From NCBI RefSeq assembly GCF_014206875.1, contig NZ_JACIJO010000003.1, positions 37,966 through 101,965 of the forward strand: a stretch of DNA of 64,000 bases. The letters run 5' to 3'. This stretch comes from Algoriphagus iocasae. Its GTDB lineage: Bacteria; Bacteroidota; Bacteroidia; Cytophagales; Cyclobacteriaceae. The notes beneath the pieces were generated by a model. That model was not told the DNA's origin. It saw only the letters and a list, made by a program, of their open reading frames with translations, and made no database searches. Below, piece by piece: positions 36,148 to 44,446 of this stretch (position 1 is the first letter of the stretch; the number at the start of each line of letters is the position of its first letter). Made by a program: the position numbers and the translations under genes.

Positions 36148-37419
36148 TTATTGAAAATTGAAAACAAGAGGGAATAGAAATACAACAATGATTGTCCAGA
36201 TAGCATATATCGGGATGAAGGATGCGATAGATTTTCCTACTTCCAGATCTTGAGTTTTTCCTTTAATAGTCTTGAAAATTTTAAATGCAATCATCAAAAG
36301 ATGTACGAGCATGAGGATGTTACTGCCAAGAACAGCCATTCGATTCGGAGTAATTCCCCATTCTGAAATCCTGAATAAAATAGCCGAAAGTGCAATTCCA
36401 TTGACAATAATGGTCACCAGGGAAAGGAGCATTAGAACCCATATATCTAAAGAGATTTTACCCTTGACAGAATGCTCAGCAATGGAAAAGAAAATCAGCG
36501 CCATCACTCCGATGAGTAGGATGTTGAAAATAAGAAGGAATTCACGGTCATTGTAAGGGTCTTTTCCGGTATAAAAAATGGCGATTAAATAGGCTGTCAA
36601 CATGATCAAAACCGCCGGACTGAAAAGCTTGGCAATGATTGGAGTTACTTTATTGACAAGTTGAGGATTAGTTTGAGTCAGAAATGCTGCTAGAATTGGA
36701 ACAGAAGGAAGGCCAAAAACGATTATGTACTTCTCAAAAATCGGCTCCATGTTGATCCCGATTAATTCAAAAAGTCCAAAGGTAATCGCAGTTAACAAAG
36801 CTCCGGCAATTCCAATGACAGCACAGATCACGGCAGCCTCCCCGTTGAAGCGAAGAAATTCCAACCTTGGATTTATGTTTTTATATTTTTCTCCTGCGAA
36901 TGAAACACCCAAAACCACCCAAAGAAGTAAGGGTAAGTGGATGCAAGCTAAAATCAGGGTATCGCTCTCGAGATTATTGGGAAGTGAATTGATGTAAATA
37001 ATACAAATGCTGATAAATCCCGCAAAGAACCCGACGACTTGTCTTGAGAGTTTATTTATCCAAGCAAAGTAAGCGATGAGTACCGGGAAGACTATAAATC
37101 CAATATTTCTGGGGAAATAAAAATCTTTGGAAATAGAGAAAATGTCAGGAAGCTTTGCAATTAGTCCTGCTATGAAGCAGCCGATTACGACATAAATCAA
37201 TTCATTTTTCACACCCCATGAAATTGAGTTGCTATCATAGCTCAGTCTGGCTTTCCAGAATTCGATTGCTGGATTGCCTTCAACTTCCTTGCTGACTTCC
37301 AGAAGTGATTCTTTGAAAATAGACTTATTGGAGCGGTAGAGCTTTTCCAGTGTGGCTGGATCGTCTAGATGAGATAAAATTTCTTCTTTCATTGAATTGG
37401 GATTTATAGATAAAGTCAT
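36148..37419 (-). CDS. DUF4153-type multi-spanning membrane protein
   Basis: A 423-residue protein with a soluble N-terminal about 75 residues and about 11 hydrophobic segments. I start it at the ATG at 37419, one base after the stop of the DoxX-like gene (TAACATG); a longer frame from 37458 would overlap that gene. The pattern (FAGEKYKNINPRLEFLRFNGE, ISEWGITPNRMAVLGSN) fits DUF4153, a membrane family of unknown function. Last gene of the leftward creD operon. Confidence 0.78.
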   Translation of the reverse strand: MTLSINPNSMKEEILSHLDDPATLEKLYRSNKSIFKESLLEVSKEVEGNPAIEFWKARLSYDSNSISWGVKNELIYVVIGCFIAGLIAKLPDIFSISKDFYFPRNIGFIVFPVLIAYFAWINKLSRQVVGFFAGFISICIIYINSLPNNLESDTLILACIHLPLLLWVVLGVSFAGEKYKNINPRLEFLRFNGEAAVICAVIGIAGALLTAITFGLFELIGINMEPIFEKYIIVFGLPSVPILAAFLTQTNPQLVNKVTPIIAKLFSPAVLIMLTAYLIAIFYTGKDPYNDREFLLIFNILLIGVMALIFFSIAEHSVKGKISLDIWVLMLLSLVTIIVNGIALSAILFRISEWGITPNRMAVLGSNILMLVHLLMIAFKIFKTIKGKTQDLEVGKSIASFIPIYAIWTIIVVFLFPLVFNFQ

Positions 37420-37420
37420 G

Positions 37421-38164
37421 TTAAATCGAAGGTTGGGATTGAGGTTTTGAATTTTCAAAATCTTCTAGACAGTAGTCTAAGGAACCTCCTTGGGTATGAA
37501 TGCATTCACAGAATTCAAATCCTGCTGCTTCATTTTCAGTGCCGATAAACTGTTTTTGGCAGGATTCCAATGAATTTTGAGGCATCACTTCATGGCCAAA
37601 TCGGGAGTATACCACGAAAAAGACCATGGTCGATAAAACTCCGGTAGCAAATAGATAAGGGAATTTTAAGCTGTATTTTTTAGCCTTTGGAAGGCTTACC
37701 TCTTCTGAATGACGATTAAATGGTAAAATGTACCTGAGTTTGTCATAGTGCCAGGCAAGGATGTAAAGGTTTGCCAGAACCATCAGAGGCGATGTGATAT
37801 ATGATCCTACAAATCGTACCGCAAAGGATAAAATCCAGATATTAACAATGATAGGCAAATAGAGTAATGCTCCCATCAAAACTGTTCTTGGGAAAAGCAA
37901 TAAAATAGCCGCCAATACTTGTGCGTACCCGATGAAAGTATAATAATATCCAGTGTGGTACAGGGCAGTCAAATAGGCTCCCATTGGATGGATTTCTGAT
38001 AATCCACTGGCAAATCTTTCATCCATAATTTTAACCATTCCTGCTACGATAAAGGCGTAGGCAAGCAGAATTCTACATCCAAGTTGTAGTAACCAATACC
38101 ATCGGTTTTGTTTGATGCTGAAATAGTAGTTTTCTAATTTAGTTGAAAGGCTAGATGCTGTCAT
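37421..38164 (-). CDS. DoxX-like membrane protein with cysteine-rich tail
   Basis: A 247-residue protein with about five hydrophobic segments. The first 150 residues match the DoxX/MauE-like pattern (LLQLGCRILLAYAFIVAGMVKIMD; LYHTGYYYTFIGYAQVLAAILLLFPRT). After another membrane helix comes an acidic tail with several cysteines (ESCQKQFIG, FCECIHTQGGSLDYC), perhaps extracytoplasmic and able to bind metal or form disulfides. Part of the creD operon, 25 bases after creD. DoxX-like proteins have been linked to respiratory and redox roles; the specific job is unknown. Confidence 0.7.
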   Translation of the reverse strand: MTASSLSTKLENYYFSIKQNRWYWLLQLGCRILLAYAFIVAGMVKIMDERFASGLSEIHPMGAYLTALYHTGYYYTFIGYAQVLAAILLLFPRTVLMGALLYLPIIVNIWILSFAVRFVGSYITSPLMVLANLYILAWHYDKLRYILPFNRHSEEVSLPKAKKYSLKFPYLFATGVLSTMVFFVVYSRFGHEVMPQNSLESCQKQFIGTENEAAGFEFCECIHTQGGSLDYCLEDFENSKPQSQPSI

Positions 38165-38189
38165 TTGTTTTCTATTTGAATCTCTAAGC

Positions 38190-39521
38190 CTATTTTTTAT
38201 ACCAATCGATTTTCCTCGAAATGAACATAGTCAGCGCCAGAGCCACGAAAAGCCCGATACTTCCAATTAATAAGGCGTAGTCTTGCTGCTTTATTATGAC
38301 AAAAATGAAGAGGTAAAATGCCGATAGAATTCCCGTGAAAATCGCGGTGGTTTTAAATTGGTAGAATAGGCTTTTTGAGTAAAAGGCTAGCAGGCCTACA
38401 GTAGCGAAACTTGAAATAAGGTAGGCTAAGGAAAAGCCGAATTGCTCAGAAAGTGCAATCAGTAGCGTGTAATAAAGGACAAGCGCAAATCCAACCAATG
38501 TGTATTGAAGAGGGTGAATCCTTCTTTTGGTAAAGGTTTCCATAAGGAATAAAGCCAGGAAACTCAAAACGATTATCAAGATGGCGTACTTGGATGTGCG
38601 TATGCTTTGTTGGTATTGGTCAACAGGCATTTTCAGGCTTAGCCCAAAGGAACTTTCAAGAAAATTTGGGAGGGTGTTAATGAACTCCTGACCAAATGGT
38701 CTATTGAAATGAAGTACCTTCCAAGTACTCTCAAAACCCTCGTCGTTCAAAACCCTATCCTCAGGTAAAAAGTCTCCTTGAAAACTTGGGTTGGGCCAAT
38801 TGCCACTAAGTTTCAGTGAGGTAGTTTTGCCTAAAGGGACGATATGAAATTCTTTACTTCCTTTGAGTTTTATTTTTCCTGAAATGGTAAAGTCTTTTGA
38901 AACAGGATCTAATGAAGCGGGAAATTGCAGTCCCCTGAGGTTACTCTGAGTATCTGTAAATGGCTCCGAAACTAATGAGACGTTATTAAGCTTCAGGTCT
39001 GGATTTTCACCAATTCCTCTAAGATCACTGACGGAAATTAGAAAAGTAGCTTGATCCCAAAGTACTTGCTCAGCAGTTATGTCAAGTTTTTCAAGTGCAA
39101 TCGAGCTAAAGTCAGCCTTTAAATCTAAATCGCCTCGATAAACGACCACATTGAAAATACCTCGATGAAGAGATTCAGCCTGAAGGTCTCCTTTTATATC
39201 TAAAAGATCAGGTAAGAAATAGGCAGTTTTTAGTTCCTTAACTACCTTGCTTTCACCATTGCTCAAGACTTCCCGGTAGGCATGGTAGGGTAATGCCAGG
39301 TAGGGTCCAATGACAGTTTGTGCTCGAGACCATTTGTTTGTTACTTCATTCTCCGTTTCCTGTAGACGGGTTTGCCTTTCGTCAATTAGGTCGGTGATCA
39401 ACGCTTGGGGAATTAATAGTAGCAGAGCAATGAAACCAATAACTAAGAGTTTTAAACTGGTAGACCGGGAAATCCAATCCTGAAATTTTTCCAGGATTGA
39501 AAGGTTTGTTTCTTTTTCCAT
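38190..39521 (-). CDS. creD: CreD family inner-membrane protein
   Basis: A 443-residue protein. N-terminal membrane helix SLKLLVIGFIALLLLIPQ, then the family signature LIDERQTRLQETENEVTNKWSRAQTVIGPYLALPY (about 45-79 in pieces), a roughly 230-residue extracytoplasmic beta-rich domain, and a C-terminal bundle of about five membrane helices. In E. coli CreD belongs to the CreBC regulon and affects envelope integrity and colicin tolerance; overproduction has been tied to beta-lactam response in some bacteria. Here no creBC genes are present; the operon instead carries a small winged-helix regulator. Confidence 0.93.
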   Translation of the reverse strand: MEKETNLSILEKFQDWISRSTSLKLLVIGFIALLLLIPQALITDLIDERQTRLQETENEVTNKWSRAQTVIGPYLALPYHAYREVLSNGESKVVKELKTAYFLPDLLDIKGDLQAESLHRGIFNVVVYRGDLDLKADFSSIALEKLDITAEQVLWDQATFLISVSDLRGIGENPDLKLNNVSLVSEPFTDTQSNLRGLQFPASLDPVSKDFTISGKIKLKGSKEFHIVPLGKTTSLKLSGNWPNPSFQGDFLPEDRVLNDEGFESTWKVLHFNRPFGQEFINTLPNFLESSFGLSLKMPVDQYQQSIRTSKYAILIIVLSFLALFLMETFTKRRIHPLQYTLVGFALVLYYTLLIALSEQFGFSLAYLISSFATVGLLAFYSKSLFYQFKTTAIFTGILSAFYLFIFVIIKQQDYALLIGSIGLFVALALTMFISRKIDWYKK

Positions 39522-39576
39522 GATTAGTGAGATAAAGTATGTGGTGAATTATAGTTAGTTGTGGAGTGGTGTTATT

Positions 39577-39903
39577 TTAATCCCAAAGTCCAACCAGGCT
39601 GAATGAAAAAACTGCACTTAGCCAGATTGCCACAAAGTAGAGCAGCGTGCTGACGATGATTGCGGCCAGTTTTTGACGACCAGTAGGAAACCAAACGAAT
39701 CCCATCAAGTAGAAAAACAATCCTCCGAATACTCCTCCTAAAGGGATAAAGGTCAAAGGAACCCACATCCAGGATTCGAATATTTCGCTTTTGACTAGGA
39801 TGAGAAACATGAGCCAGGAAAATGGAATGCTTGCTCCGATGATTCCTGCCGCCAAGGCAGATTTTAACTGGAAGCCTTTAAGAAATTCAACCTTTGTGTT
39901 CAT
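39577..39903 (-). CDS. Small membrane protein in creD operon
   Basis: A 108-residue protein from the ATG at 39903; an in-frame TTG at 39936 lies inside the operator dyad. It has about three hydrophobic helices (SALAAGIIGASIPFSWLMFLILV, VPLTFIPLGGVFGGLFFYLMGFVWF, LAAIIVSTLLYFVAIWLSAVF in overview). Family not recognised. It stands between the regulator and creD and is the first gene after the second operator dyad, so it may head a second transcript. Confidence 0.7.
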   Translation of the reverse strand: MNTKVEFLKGFQLKSALAAGIIGASIPFSWLMFLILVKSEIFESWMWVPLTFIPLGGVFGGLFFYLMGFVWFPTGRQKLAAIIVSTLLYFVAIWLSAVFSFSLVGLWD

Positions 39904-39921
39904 TACTTTATTATTTGAAAG

Positions 39922-39940
39922 CACTTTGTAGTTCAAAGTG
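39922..39940. promoter_or_regulatory. Operator dyad 1: CACTTTG-N5-CAAAGTG
   Basis: Perfect 7-base arms with spacer TAGTT, 19-37 bases upstream of the small membrane-protein ATG. The same architecture (six of seven arm bases per side identical, same 5-base spacer) recurs at 40874-40892. The winged-helix gene lies between the two copies. Confidence 0.65.
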
Positions 39941-39955
39941 AATGGGTAAATTTTT

Positions 39956-40249
39956 TTATATTTTATTTTCTTTGATCAAATTTTCAAGGAATTCAAGGTG
40001 ATCCTCAAAAGCTTTTTTCCCTTGGGAAGTGGCTTTATAAGTGGTCATGGTTTTTCTGCCCACAAAGCTTTTATTCACTGAGATATATTCAGCTTTCTCT
40101 AGGTTTTTCAAATGAGACGCAAGATTCCCATCAGTTACTTCAAGGATCTCCTTGAAAGAATTGAAATCAAAGTCTTCATTGACCATCAGGATGGACATGA
40201 CCCGTAGCCGAACCACATTTTCAAAAGCTTTATCGTAATTCCCCTTCAC
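39956..40249 (-). CDS. Winged-helix transcriptional regulator (HTH_27 type)
   Basis: A 97-residue DNA-binding protein made of one winged helix: VRLRVMSILMVNEDFDFNSFKEI, recognition region TDGNLASHLKNLEKAEYI, wing SVNKSFVGRKTMTTYKATSQGKKAF. This matches small regulators of the HTH_27/ArsR-MarR-like type with no obvious ligand domain. It starts with GTG, which directly abuts the TAA of the preceding gene, so translation is coupled. It is the natural candidate to bind the two 19-bp dyads flanking it and control the creD operon. Confidence 0.87.
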   Translation of the reverse strand: MKGNYDKAFENVVRLRVMSILMVNEDFDFNSFKEILEVTDGNLASHLKNLEKAEYISVNKSFVGRKTMTTYKATSQGKKAFEDHLEFLENLIKENKI

Positions 40250-40864
40250 TTATCTGTCGTATTTATAATACATCATGGACCCATAGATGATATGCAGCAC
40301 TCCAAAACCTATTGACCAAAGAATCAAGCCATATCCAGGAAAGAAAGCTGAAATTACCCCTAGAACAAGCTGGCAATAGCCCAAGTATTTGATCTCATTC
40401 AGGGTGTAGGTAGATGCATTCAGCAAACCAAGTCCATAAAATATCAAAGTAGCTGGAGCAACGATCCCAAAATGACCGCGTGATAGTAATGCCAGGCAAA
40501 ATATTCCGCCAACCACGACTGGTATAAATAGCGCTTGAATAAATCGCTTACTGGCAGGCGTCCAGAATTTGTGAGCTTTTTTCTTGCTTTTACTTTGACT
40601 CATAAACCATGCTGTACCGATGGAAAGAAGTAGAACAATGGCACCTGCCAAGAGTAATTTTTCCAATATATTTTCCTGTCTATTTGCACTGATATTGCTT
40701 CCATATGGCATTTCAGGAAAGTAAACCCAGGCATAAGCCAGTCCTGCAGCAATCAATGCATAGGTTCCGGCTAATATTCCAGAAAGCCCACTAAGTGAAA
40801 GGAAGCGAGTGCTTCGCTCCATCATGGCCTTGATCTCAGCTAATTCTTGTTCAGGTTTTCGCAT
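40250..40864 (-). CDS. Multi-spanning membrane protein, first gene of the creD operon
   Basis: A 204-residue protein from the ATG at 40864 (MRKPEQELAEIKAMMERST); the longer frame from 40888 begins inside the operator. After a short cytosolic helix there are about six hydrophobic segments, several small-residue-rich. Family not named with confidence; similar uncharacterised membrane genes accompany winged-helix regulators in Bacteroidota. It may act as the sensor or partner of the regulator encoded immediately after it, which is inference from the zero-base junction. Confidence 0.72.
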   Translation of the reverse strand: MRKPEQELAEIKAMMERSTRFLSLSGLSGILAGTYALIAAGLAYAWVYFPEMPYGSNISANRQENILEKLLLAGAIVLLLSIGTAWFMSQSKSKKKAHKFWTPASKRFIQALFIPVVVGGIFCLALLSRGHFGIVAPATLIFYGLGLLNASTYTLNEIKYLGYCQLVLGVISAFFPGYGLILWSIGFGVLHIIYGSMMYYKYDR

Positions 40865-40873
40865 AATTAAAAG

Positions 40874-40892
40874 TACTTTGAATTGCAAAGTA
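40874..40892. promoter_or_regulatory. Operator dyad 2: TACTTTG-N5-CAAAGTA
   Basis: Perfect 7-base arms with spacer AATTG, 10-28 bases upstream of the first gene of the creD operon. Matches dyad 1 at 39922-39940 in arms and spacing. Confidence 0.65.
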
Positions 40893-40977
40893 AAATGAAA
40901 TTTCTGATATTTTTTCTATTACAGAAAAAATTTCAGATTTTTTTTATTCAAACTGCTGAAAACGAATTATTGTATTT

Positions 40978-41046
40978 TGGGTATGATATTACCCATATGA
41001 ATAAGAAAATCTGAATTTGAAAAACCAGAATAAAATCTGGTTTTTT
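40978..41046 (+). promoter_or_regulatory. Dyad plus terminator-like hairpin upstream of amidohydrolase gene
   Basis: A dyad TGGGTA-TGATAT-TACCCA (40978-40995) is followed by a hairpin AAAAACCAGA/TCTGGTTTTT (41020-41045) ending in T. The amidohydrolase ATG is 78 bases further on. No gene ends before this terminator in the rightward direction, so it may be an attenuator or end a short RNA. Confidence 0.4.
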
Positions 41047-41123
41047 CTATTTCAATTCCATTTTAAGTCATTCAGAATTAGCTAAATTGGAATAAAATTG
41101 ATTAAATATTTCATCCGAAGTTC

Positions 41124-42488
41124 ATGAGCTCAAAACCTCTTTTTACCTTTTTACTTTTCCTATTTTTAAGTCAGTCTGCATATTGTCAAAATACTATAAT
41201 TACAGGAGGATGGGTTTATGATACCTCGACAAAAACTTTCAAAAAGAACACTGGTTTATATTTAGTCAATGGGCTAATTGGTACAGGAAGTGAGAATGTG
41301 ATGAATTGGGAAGTGAAGAGTTTGACCGATGAGGATTACATCTTACCCGGTTTGATCGACTTGCATGCGCATTATCGTGTGAGTTATGATGGAGTTGCCT
41401 ATGATGATACTTTGGCTATGCCGAAAATCTTCTTAGCCAATGGCATCACAAGTACTTTTCCAGCCGGTGAAATCGAGCCTGAGAAAATGTGGGCTTTACA
41501 AAAATCAATCGATTCAGGAAGAATCCCTGGGCCAAGAATCCTGCATTCAGGACCTTATTTTGGTACTGCAGCGCCAGATTGGAATCCTGAATTTACAGAA
41601 CAGGATATTCGCAAACGTGTGGATTATTGGGCAGGAAGGGGAGCTTATGGTATTAAAGCAAAAGGAATTACTCCGGAGCATCTAGAAGTCTTGATCGGTC
41701 AGGCACATAAGCATGATTTGACTGTTACAGGCCATCTCAACTCTGGCTATAGAAATTCTGTCAATCCTCAAGAAGCCATAGAAATGGGGATCGACCGGGT
41801 AGAGCATTTTCTGGGAGGACGCTTATTAGCTGATTCCATCGATGCTTATCAAAGTCTCAAACAAATCGATCCGGCGGACCCAAGGTTGGAGGAAATTATT
41901 CAGTTATTTATTGAAAATGGGGTCTATTTCGATGCGACATTGGCTACCTATGGGGCTATCGGTATGGTCGATTCTCCGGTGTTTTTTGATTTTGCTTACG
42001 AAGTTCAATATTTCACTCCTTTTGCTGCTGATGTGATCAAGGCTGTAAAGCCATCGAGTTTCAATGAGCTTTGTGCCTTGATTTATCCTGTGAAGCAGGG
42101 AATTTTAAAGCGTTATTATGATGCAGGCGGGTTGATAACTGTTGGGACTGATCGTCCTCTTTTATTGGACAATTACCTCGGTGGAGGAATAGGAGGGTTT
42201 TTCATCCATAAAGAAATGGCTGCTATGGTAGAAATAGGAATCCCTGCAGGAGATGTTCTTTACTTTGCCACCCAACAGAATGCTGATGCGATAGGAATTG
42301 GAGAGAAAGCAGGAAGCATAACTCCGGGAAAATGGGCTGATTTAATGATCATCAATGGAAATCCGATCAATGACATTTACAGAACCCGGTCTGTTCATAC
42401 CGTGATCAAAGGGGGAAAGATTTACTCTTCTATGCAGCTGAAAAATGAAGCGAAAGGAAAGTTAGGACCCGAAGGTCCAATCCAATAA
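41124..42488 (+). CDS. Amidohydrolase family protein, exported
   Basis: A 454-residue metal-dependent hydrolase with a signal peptide (MSSKPLFTFLLFLFLSQSAYCQ). The amidohydrolase barrel shows the first metal-ligand pair DLHAHYR (HxH), a KAKGITPEHLE segment, TVTGHLNSG and VEHFLGG (His ligands), and VGTDRPLLLDNY (catalytic Asp). The end is the usual ADLMIINGNPINDIYRTRSVHTVIKGGKIY composite beta domain. Likely cleaves a C-N bond in an imidazolonepropionase- or dipeptidase-like substrate in the periplasm; the specific substrate is unknown. Confidence 0.88.
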   Translation: MSSKPLFTFLLFLFLSQSAYCQNTIITGGWVYDTSTKTFKKNTGLYLVNGLIGTGSENVMNWEVKSLTDEDYILPGLIDLHAHYRVSYDGVAYDDTLAMPKIFLANGITSTFPAGEIEPEKMWALQKSIDSGRIPGPRILHSGPYFGTAAPDWNPEFTEQDIRKRVDYWAGRGAYGIKAKGITPEHLEVLIGQAHKHDLTVTGHLNSGYRNSVNPQEAIEMGIDRVEHFLGGRLLADSIDAYQSLKQIDPADPRLEEIIQLFIENGVYFDATLATYGAIGMVDSPVFFDFAYEVQYFTPFAADVIKAVKPSSFNELCALIYPVKQGILKRYYDAGGLITVGTDRPLLLDNYLGGGIGGFFIHKEMAAMVEIGIPAGDVLYFATQQNADAIGIGEKAGSITPGKWADLMIINGNPINDIYRTRSVHTVIKGGKIYSSMQLKNEAKGKLGPEGPIQ

Positions 42489-42489
42489 G

Positions 42490-42939
42490 TTATTCTTCCT
42501 TCGGAATAGCCATGGTGTGATTTCCAACCAAAAGGCATTTTCCATTTACTTCCACATAGGTTCTCATAAAGTGATACTTAGCTGGATCAACAGGTCTGTC
42601 CACCTCTGTAAATCCAGTTACAATGGCAGTATTGCCAGTAATTGCCACTTTCACATCACTTTGAGTTCTAGATTTAATATTGCTGCCACCGTTAGCTTTT
42701 TGCTTTTTTCTACTTTCCACGGTTGATTTTTTTGTGTCAACCATAGAATAGTGATTATGCACCCAAATGAAATTCTCTGCTAAAATTGATTCTAAAAAAT
42801 CAGGATCTGGATGGAGAAGTGCTTCTTCCCATTGAGCATCCAGCGCTTTAATATTGGCTTCTGTCATGCAGCTTTGCTGGGCAAAAGCAGTAAAAAAAGA
42901 CAAACCAAATAGTAAAATGAACAGACTTAATGATTTCAT
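42490..42939 (-). CDS. Secreted NTF2-like (DUF4440-type) protein
   Basis: A 149-residue protein with a signal peptide (MKSLSLFILLFGLSFFTAFAQ) and a cone-shaped NTF2-like fold: ALDAQWEEALLHPDPDFLESILAENFIWVHN then alternating strands ending GKCLLVGNHTMAI. Such domains bind small ligands or act as simple isomerase-like enzymes; function unknown. It ends one base after the convergent amidohydrolase stop, leaving no room for a terminator. Confidence 0.82.
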   Translation of the reverse strand: MKSLSLFILLFGLSFFTAFAQQSCMTEANIKALDAQWEEALLHPDPDFLESILAENFIWVHNHYSMVDTKKSTVESRKKQKANGGSNIKSRTQSDVKVAITGNTAIVTGFTEVDRPVDPAKYHFMRTYVEVNGKCLLVGNHTMAIPKEE

Positions 42940-43022
42940 GGTAACTGGGGTTGATTGTTATTGAAAGGGAATTTAATAAAATTCAAGACAAGCAATCTTG
43001 GTTTTCCCCATACTTTGATCTG

Positions 43023-44411
43023 TTAAAACGAATAAATACTAAACTCCTTGATTTGGCCTTCTCCCTTAGATTCCAAAATCTTCAATCGGAATTCAGAGGC
43101 TTCAATCGCATCAAACTGATGGATAAACTTATGACCGATTACTGATCCTTCGAAAATCGTTTTCCAACCTTGCTTGGTTTTGGCTTCCACCAAGAATTTT
43201 CTGACTCTCTCTCCATTAGAAATTTCTTCCATCAGTACCAGCTGATTGACTTGCGGATTTTTTGGTAGTTTAAGATTGATTTTTTCTCCAGCTCCAGCCG
43301 TTGTTGCAATTCGATTGCTGAATCTTCTATTGATTTCATCACCCAATTCTTTCAATCGTTTTGCGTCAGCATCTGGTATTAAACCCTCCGCATTAGGGGT
43401 GAGACCCAGAATCAAAGTGGAATTATGTCCAACAGAATTGTAATACATGTTTACCAATTTGTACAAAGGGTAAATTATCTCATCTCTTCCCGGCTCCCAA
43501 AACCAATCATGGCCACCATGTCCCCGCAATGGCGCATCACTCATTGCCGGCATATAATAGCTTCCATCAGGATCTCCGGTTTTCAGCAAAGCAAAATTGT
43601 TGTTACTGATTTCGGCCCTTGTGCTTTCGCCAGAACCAACGGCAGGATAGGGGAAAGTACCCCAGCTTGGATAAGGAACTGTACCGGATTCACTTCCTCC
43701 CCAGCGCATATCAGCACGCTGCAGGTTATGATAAAAAAGACCATTTGGCTGGTACTTTTCAAAAAGCGATAATACATCCGGCCCTCCCTGTTCTGGTCCA
43801 TGCGCGCCTCCATCAAACCAAACCATAGCCCAATCGCCATAATTCGTGAAAATCTCCTTGACCATTCCTTCTACCATGGTATTGTAATGTTGCTGGCGGT
43901 TTTTGGCAAATTGACTTTCTCCTTCCACTTTGAAATCATGGATCCCATAAAATGAATTCCACCGGATTCCAATGTAAACCCCCGCTTGAAGCCCGTGCCT
44001 TTCGCAGGCTTCCTTAAAATCCCTAAGCAAATCACCTTTTCCATTTTGCCACTTCAAGGCCTTCATGCTGTAAGGATTGAAATCACTTTGAAATAAGGCG
44101 AAACCAGTTTCATGAGTTGCGGTCAAAATCGCGATTTTGACTCCGGCATCTTTGGCAGATTTAACCCACTGGTCTATGTCCAGTTTCTCAGGATTGAAAA
44201 TATTGTAATCAGGAATCGGGGTAATTCTATTGTAAGCTTGATTGTAAACTTTCCCATCAAAAACATGAAGATCATAATGAAATACGGCTGCCATCTCAGC
44301 ATTTTGCCAATTCAGTTGAGCCGGAGTTGGGATCGGTACTTGGCTTTGGGAAAAAGAAGGCTTAATAGATAAACTTCCAAATAGTAGGCAAGCAAGAAGA
44401 ATTCTGATCAT
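43023..44411 (-). CDS. Alpha-L-fucosidase (GH29), exported
   Basis: A 462-residue glycosidase with a signal peptide (MIRILLACLLFGSLSIKPSFSQ). The catalytic barrel includes AVFHYDLHVF, ILTATHETGFALFQS (a HETGF variant of the usual H-H-D-GF region), and the nucleophile in WAMVWFDGGAHGP (D200). A C-terminal beta-sandwich of about 100 residues follows. It would release alpha-L-fucose from oligosaccharides. Upstream in the same direction lies an exported alpha/beta hydrolase gene; a -7 box between them suggests separate initiation. Confidence 0.93.
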   Translation of the reverse strand: MIRILLACLLFGSLSIKPSFSQSQVPIPTPAQLNWQNAEMAAVFHYDLHVFDGKVYNQAYNRITPIPDYNIFNPEKLDIDQWVKSAKDAGVKIAILTATHETGFALFQSDFNPYSMKALKWQNGKGDLLRDFKEACERHGLQAGVYIGIRWNSFYGIHDFKVEGESQFAKNRQQHYNTMVEGMVKEIFTNYGDWAMVWFDGGAHGPEQGGPDVLSLFEKYQPNGLFYHNLQRADMRWGGSESGTVPYPSWGTFPYPAVGSGESTRAEISNNNFALLKTGDPDGSYYMPAMSDAPLRGHGGHDWFWEPGRDEIIYPLYKLVNMYYNSVGHNSTLILGLTPNAEGLIPDADAKRLKELGDEINRRFSNRIATTAGAGEKINLKLPKNPQVNQLVLMEEISNGERVRKFLVEAKTKQGWKTIFEGSVIGHKFIHQFDAIEASEFRLKILESKGEGQIKEFSIYSF

Positions 44412-44427
44412 ATTTTGGTCATTTGCC

Positions 44428-44435
44428 CAAATATA
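44428..44435 (-). promoter_or_regulatory. -7 box (TATATTTG) of the fucosidase gene
   Basis: Exact TAnnTTTG on the reverse strand, 16 bases before the fucosidase ATG, in the 35-base gap after the alpha/beta hydrolase gene. Confidence 0.45.
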
Positions 44436-44446
44436 TAAAGTGTACT

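Noticed and set aside
43583..43840. Leftward 85-residue ORF in another frame of the fucosidase gene
   Set aside because: Frame shadow of a conserved catalytic region.
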